The notes beneath the pieces were generated by a model that was given only the letters and a program-made list of their open reading frames with translations, was not told where the DNA came from and searched no databases. A stretch of DNA of 5,962 nt, from positions 1-5,962 of the forward strand of contig JACQVL010000003.1 of the NCBI GenBank assembly GCA_016209865.1, read 5' to 3'. This document shows, piece after piece, positions 4,198 through 5,962 of this stretch (its first letter is position 1; each line of letters starts with the position of its first letter). A program made the position numbers and the translations under genes. The stretch comes from Candidatus Latescibacterota bacterium (GTDB taxonomy: Bacteria > JAAXHH01 > JACQVL01).

Positions 4198-5962
4198 ATG
4201 CCCACCATTCCCACCACCTGCCCGATGGACTGCCCGGACACCTGCGCCCTGGACGTCGAGGTCACGGACGGGACGATTCACCGCATCAGCGGCTCCCCCG
4301 ATCATCCCCTCACCGACGGGTTCATCTGCGATAAAGTCGCCCGTTTCACTCAGCGCGTCTACCATCACGACCGCCTCCTCTTCCCGATGCGGCGCAGCGG
4401 TTCGAAAGGGACCGGCTCGTTCGTCCGCATCTCCTGGGATGAGGCACTCTCAGAGATTACCGCCCGTTTTCAGGACATCGTCCACCGCTGGGGCGGCGAA
4501 GCCATCCTCCCCTACCACTACGGCGGCTCCAACGGGTTTCTCAGCGACAGCCTGCTCGATGCGTTCTATTTTTTCAAACTCGGCGCGTCCCGCCTGGCTA
4601 AGACTCTCTGCGCCGCCCCATCGACGGAGGTCGCCCTCGGCATGTACGGCAAGATGCCGGGCGTCGCGTTTGAGGATTACCCCTCCGCACAGTGCATCCT
4701 CATCTGGGGCGCCAACCCCAAAGCCTCCAACATCCATCTCATCCCCTTCCTCCGCCAGGCCAAGAAACGCGGCGCGTTCATCGCGGTCATCGATCCCACC
4801 AACCACTTCTCCCCGCGTGAAATCGACCTGCACCTGCCGGTGCTGCCCGGGACCGACCTGCCCGTCGCTCTGTCCATGATCCGCCTCTGGAGAGAGATGG
4901 GTTGCCTGGCTCACGATTTTTTACGCCAGCAGGCCGACGGCCTCGAACCCCTGCTCGAGCAGGCCGACGCATGGCCGGTCGAACGCGCCGCCGCAGAGGC
5001 ACACGTGTCTCCCGGCGACATCCGCACGCTGGCCCAGGTCTACGCCGCCTCGACCCCGGCGGTCATCCGAGCCGGATGGGGCACGGAGCGCAACCGCAAC
5101 GGCGGCCAGGCGCTCGCCGCCATCCTGTCCATGCCCGCCCTCTTGGGCAAGTTCGGCGTCCGCGGCGGGGGGTACACGATGAGCAACAGCGGCGCGGCCA
5201 AATTAGACACGACCAAACTCTTCGGCGACATGACCTGGCGGACGCGGGTCATCAACATGACCCAACTGGGCACCGTCCTCAACGGCGACCTCAACCCGCC
5301 GATCAAGGGACTGTTCGTGTACAACTGCAACCCCGCCGTCACCGTACCCGATCAGAACGCCGTCCTGCGCGGCCTCTCCCGCGAAGACCTGTTCACCGTC
5401 GTCTTCGATCAAATCATGACCGACACCGCGCAGTACGCGGACATCCTCCTGCCAGCCACCACATTCTTAGAACACCACGACATCCGCCGCGGGTACGGCC
5501 ACTACACGGTCGGCGGCGTGCAGCCGGTGATCGCCCCGCTCGGCGAAACACGCCCCAACGACGCTGTCTTCGCCGCATTAGGCCGCGCGATGGGCTGGCA
5601 GGATGAGCCGTTCTCCTGGGATACCTCCACGACCCTCCGCAACGTCGCCGAGGCCCTCGTCCTCAACGGCCGTCCGGCGGACGCGGCCCGCCTGTCCACG
5701 GGACAACACCAGCACTACGAGTTCCCCGGGCAGACCCCCATCCAGTTCGCCACTGTCTTCCCTTACACTCCAGATGGGAAGGTTCATCTCACCCCGCCCG
5801 CACTCGGCAACACCCCCTTCCACTACCAGCCCGTCGCCAGCGACCGATTCCCGCTCGCCCTGATCAGTCCGGGGAATAACAAGATGATTAGCAGTACCCT
5901 GGGTGAATTCAACTACCCCGAACTCGACCTGACCCTGCATCCAGATGATGCCGCAGCTCGAC
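4198..5962 (+). CDS. Molybdopterin oxidoreductase, DMSO reductase superfamily (3'-truncated by window edge)
   Basis: The frame stays open from ATG 4198 to the edge: 588 residues, no stop. The N-terminus carries the 4Fe-4S ligands C8, C12, C16 and C44 (CPMDCPDTC, then GFICDK), with K46 two residues after the last Cys, as in Mo-bis-MGD enzymes. TLCAAPST (136-143) lines up by eye with the region holding the Mo ligand in formate dehydrogenase and Nap, making C138 the candidate ligand. ILIWGANP (167-174), IDPTNHFSPREID (198-210) and PGTDLPVAL (217-225) are cofactor-binding motifs. AGWGTERNRNGGQ and GKFGVRGGGY follow at ~292-326, then FVYNCNPAVTVPDQ (373-386) and ADILLPATTFLEHHD (414-428). The MGD-binding C-terminal domain begins near 551 (FPLALISPGNNKM, STLGEF) and continues to PDDAAAR. 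Relatives run to roughly 700 residues, so perhaps 100-120 are missing. No Tat signal precedes the cluster: probably cytoplasmic. Substrate unknown. Confidence 0.94.
   Translation, partial: MPTIPTTCPMDCPDTCALDVEVTDGTIHRISGSPDHPLTDGFICDKVARFTQRVYHHDRLLFPMRRSGSKGTGSFVRISWDEALSEITARFQDIVHRWGGEAILPYHYGGSNGFLSDSLLDAFYFFKLGASRLAKTLCAAPSTEVALGMYGKMPGVAFEDYPSAQCILIWGANPKASNIHLIPFLRQAKKRGAFIAVIDPTNHFSPREIDLHLPVLPGTDLPVALSMIRLWREMGCLAHDFLRQQADGLEPLLEQADAWPVERAAAEAHVSPGDIRTLAQVYAASTPAVIRAGWGTERNRNGGQALAAILSMPALLGKFGVRGGGYTMSNSGAAKLDTTKLFGDMTWRTRVINMTQLGTVLNGDLNPPIKGLFVYNCNPAVTVPDQNAVLRGLSREDLFTVVFDQIMTDTAQYADILLPATTFLEHHDIRRGYGHYTVGGVQPVIAPLGETRPNDAVFAALGRAMGWQDEPFSWDTSTTLRNVAEALVLNGRPADAARLSTGQHQHYEFPGQTPIQFATVFPYTPDGKVHLTPPALGNTPFHYQPVASDRFPLALISPGNNKMISSTLGEFNYPELDLTLHPDDAAAR

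Noticed and set aside
3957-4334. Open frame of 125 codons across the intergenic region
   Set aside because: Its middle is the translated REP-like palindrome (WIPAFAGMTD), it has only a TTG start, and it runs out of frame into the molybdoenzyme.
4439-5606. Two open frames on the + strand (4439-4879 and 4902-5606)
   Set aside because: They are out of frame with the continuous molybdopterin oxidoreductase frame begun at 4198 and give Arg/Pro/Ser-rich sequence without motifs.

Overview
The window is a 5.96 kb piece of a GC-rich bacterial chromosome. Two genes belong to the ADOP family (duplicated MacB/FtsX-type permeases). Such genes are very abundant in Acidobacteriota and also occur in Nitrospirota, NC10/Rokubacteria and similar soil or sediment lineages. 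The palindromic repeat at 4010-4057 and the short heptamer repeats after stop codons fit that kind of genome. Phylum cannot be fixed from this stretch alone.

Layout, all genes on the + strand: (1) 2-631, the C-terminal half-module of an ADOP permease whose start lies left of the window. (2) 632-776, a non-coding junction with an inverted repeat built of 7-base units, followed by an orphan copy of an ADOP gene's last codons and stop (720-752). (3) 777-1472, a class I SAM-dependent methyltransferase with an apparent export signal. (4) 1488-3893, a complete 801-residue ADOP permease starting 15 bases after the methyltransferase stop, so probably co-transcribed with it. (5) 3894-4197, an intergenic region with a tandem heptamer, a possible promoter within a dyad, and a double-hairpin REP-like element. 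(6) 4198-5962, a large molybdopterin oxidoreductase of the DMSO reductase superfamily, running off the right edge with 588 residues visible and no in-frame stop.

The permease and methyltransferase genes look like one functional block: membrane permeases of the MacB/FtsX fold without a visible ATPase, plus an exported or membrane-anchored methyltransferase. The oxidoreductase looks like a separate transcription unit with its own leader. Its cofactor set (one 4Fe-4S cluster plus Mo-bis-MGD) and the lack of a signal peptide point to a cytoplasmic redox enzyme of unknown substrate.

Most of the window is recognisable. The least explained parts are the orphan permease tail with its heptamer palindrome, the export signal on the methyltransferase, and the promoter/dyad/hairpin cluster at 3939-4057. 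I see no convincing new multi-gene system.
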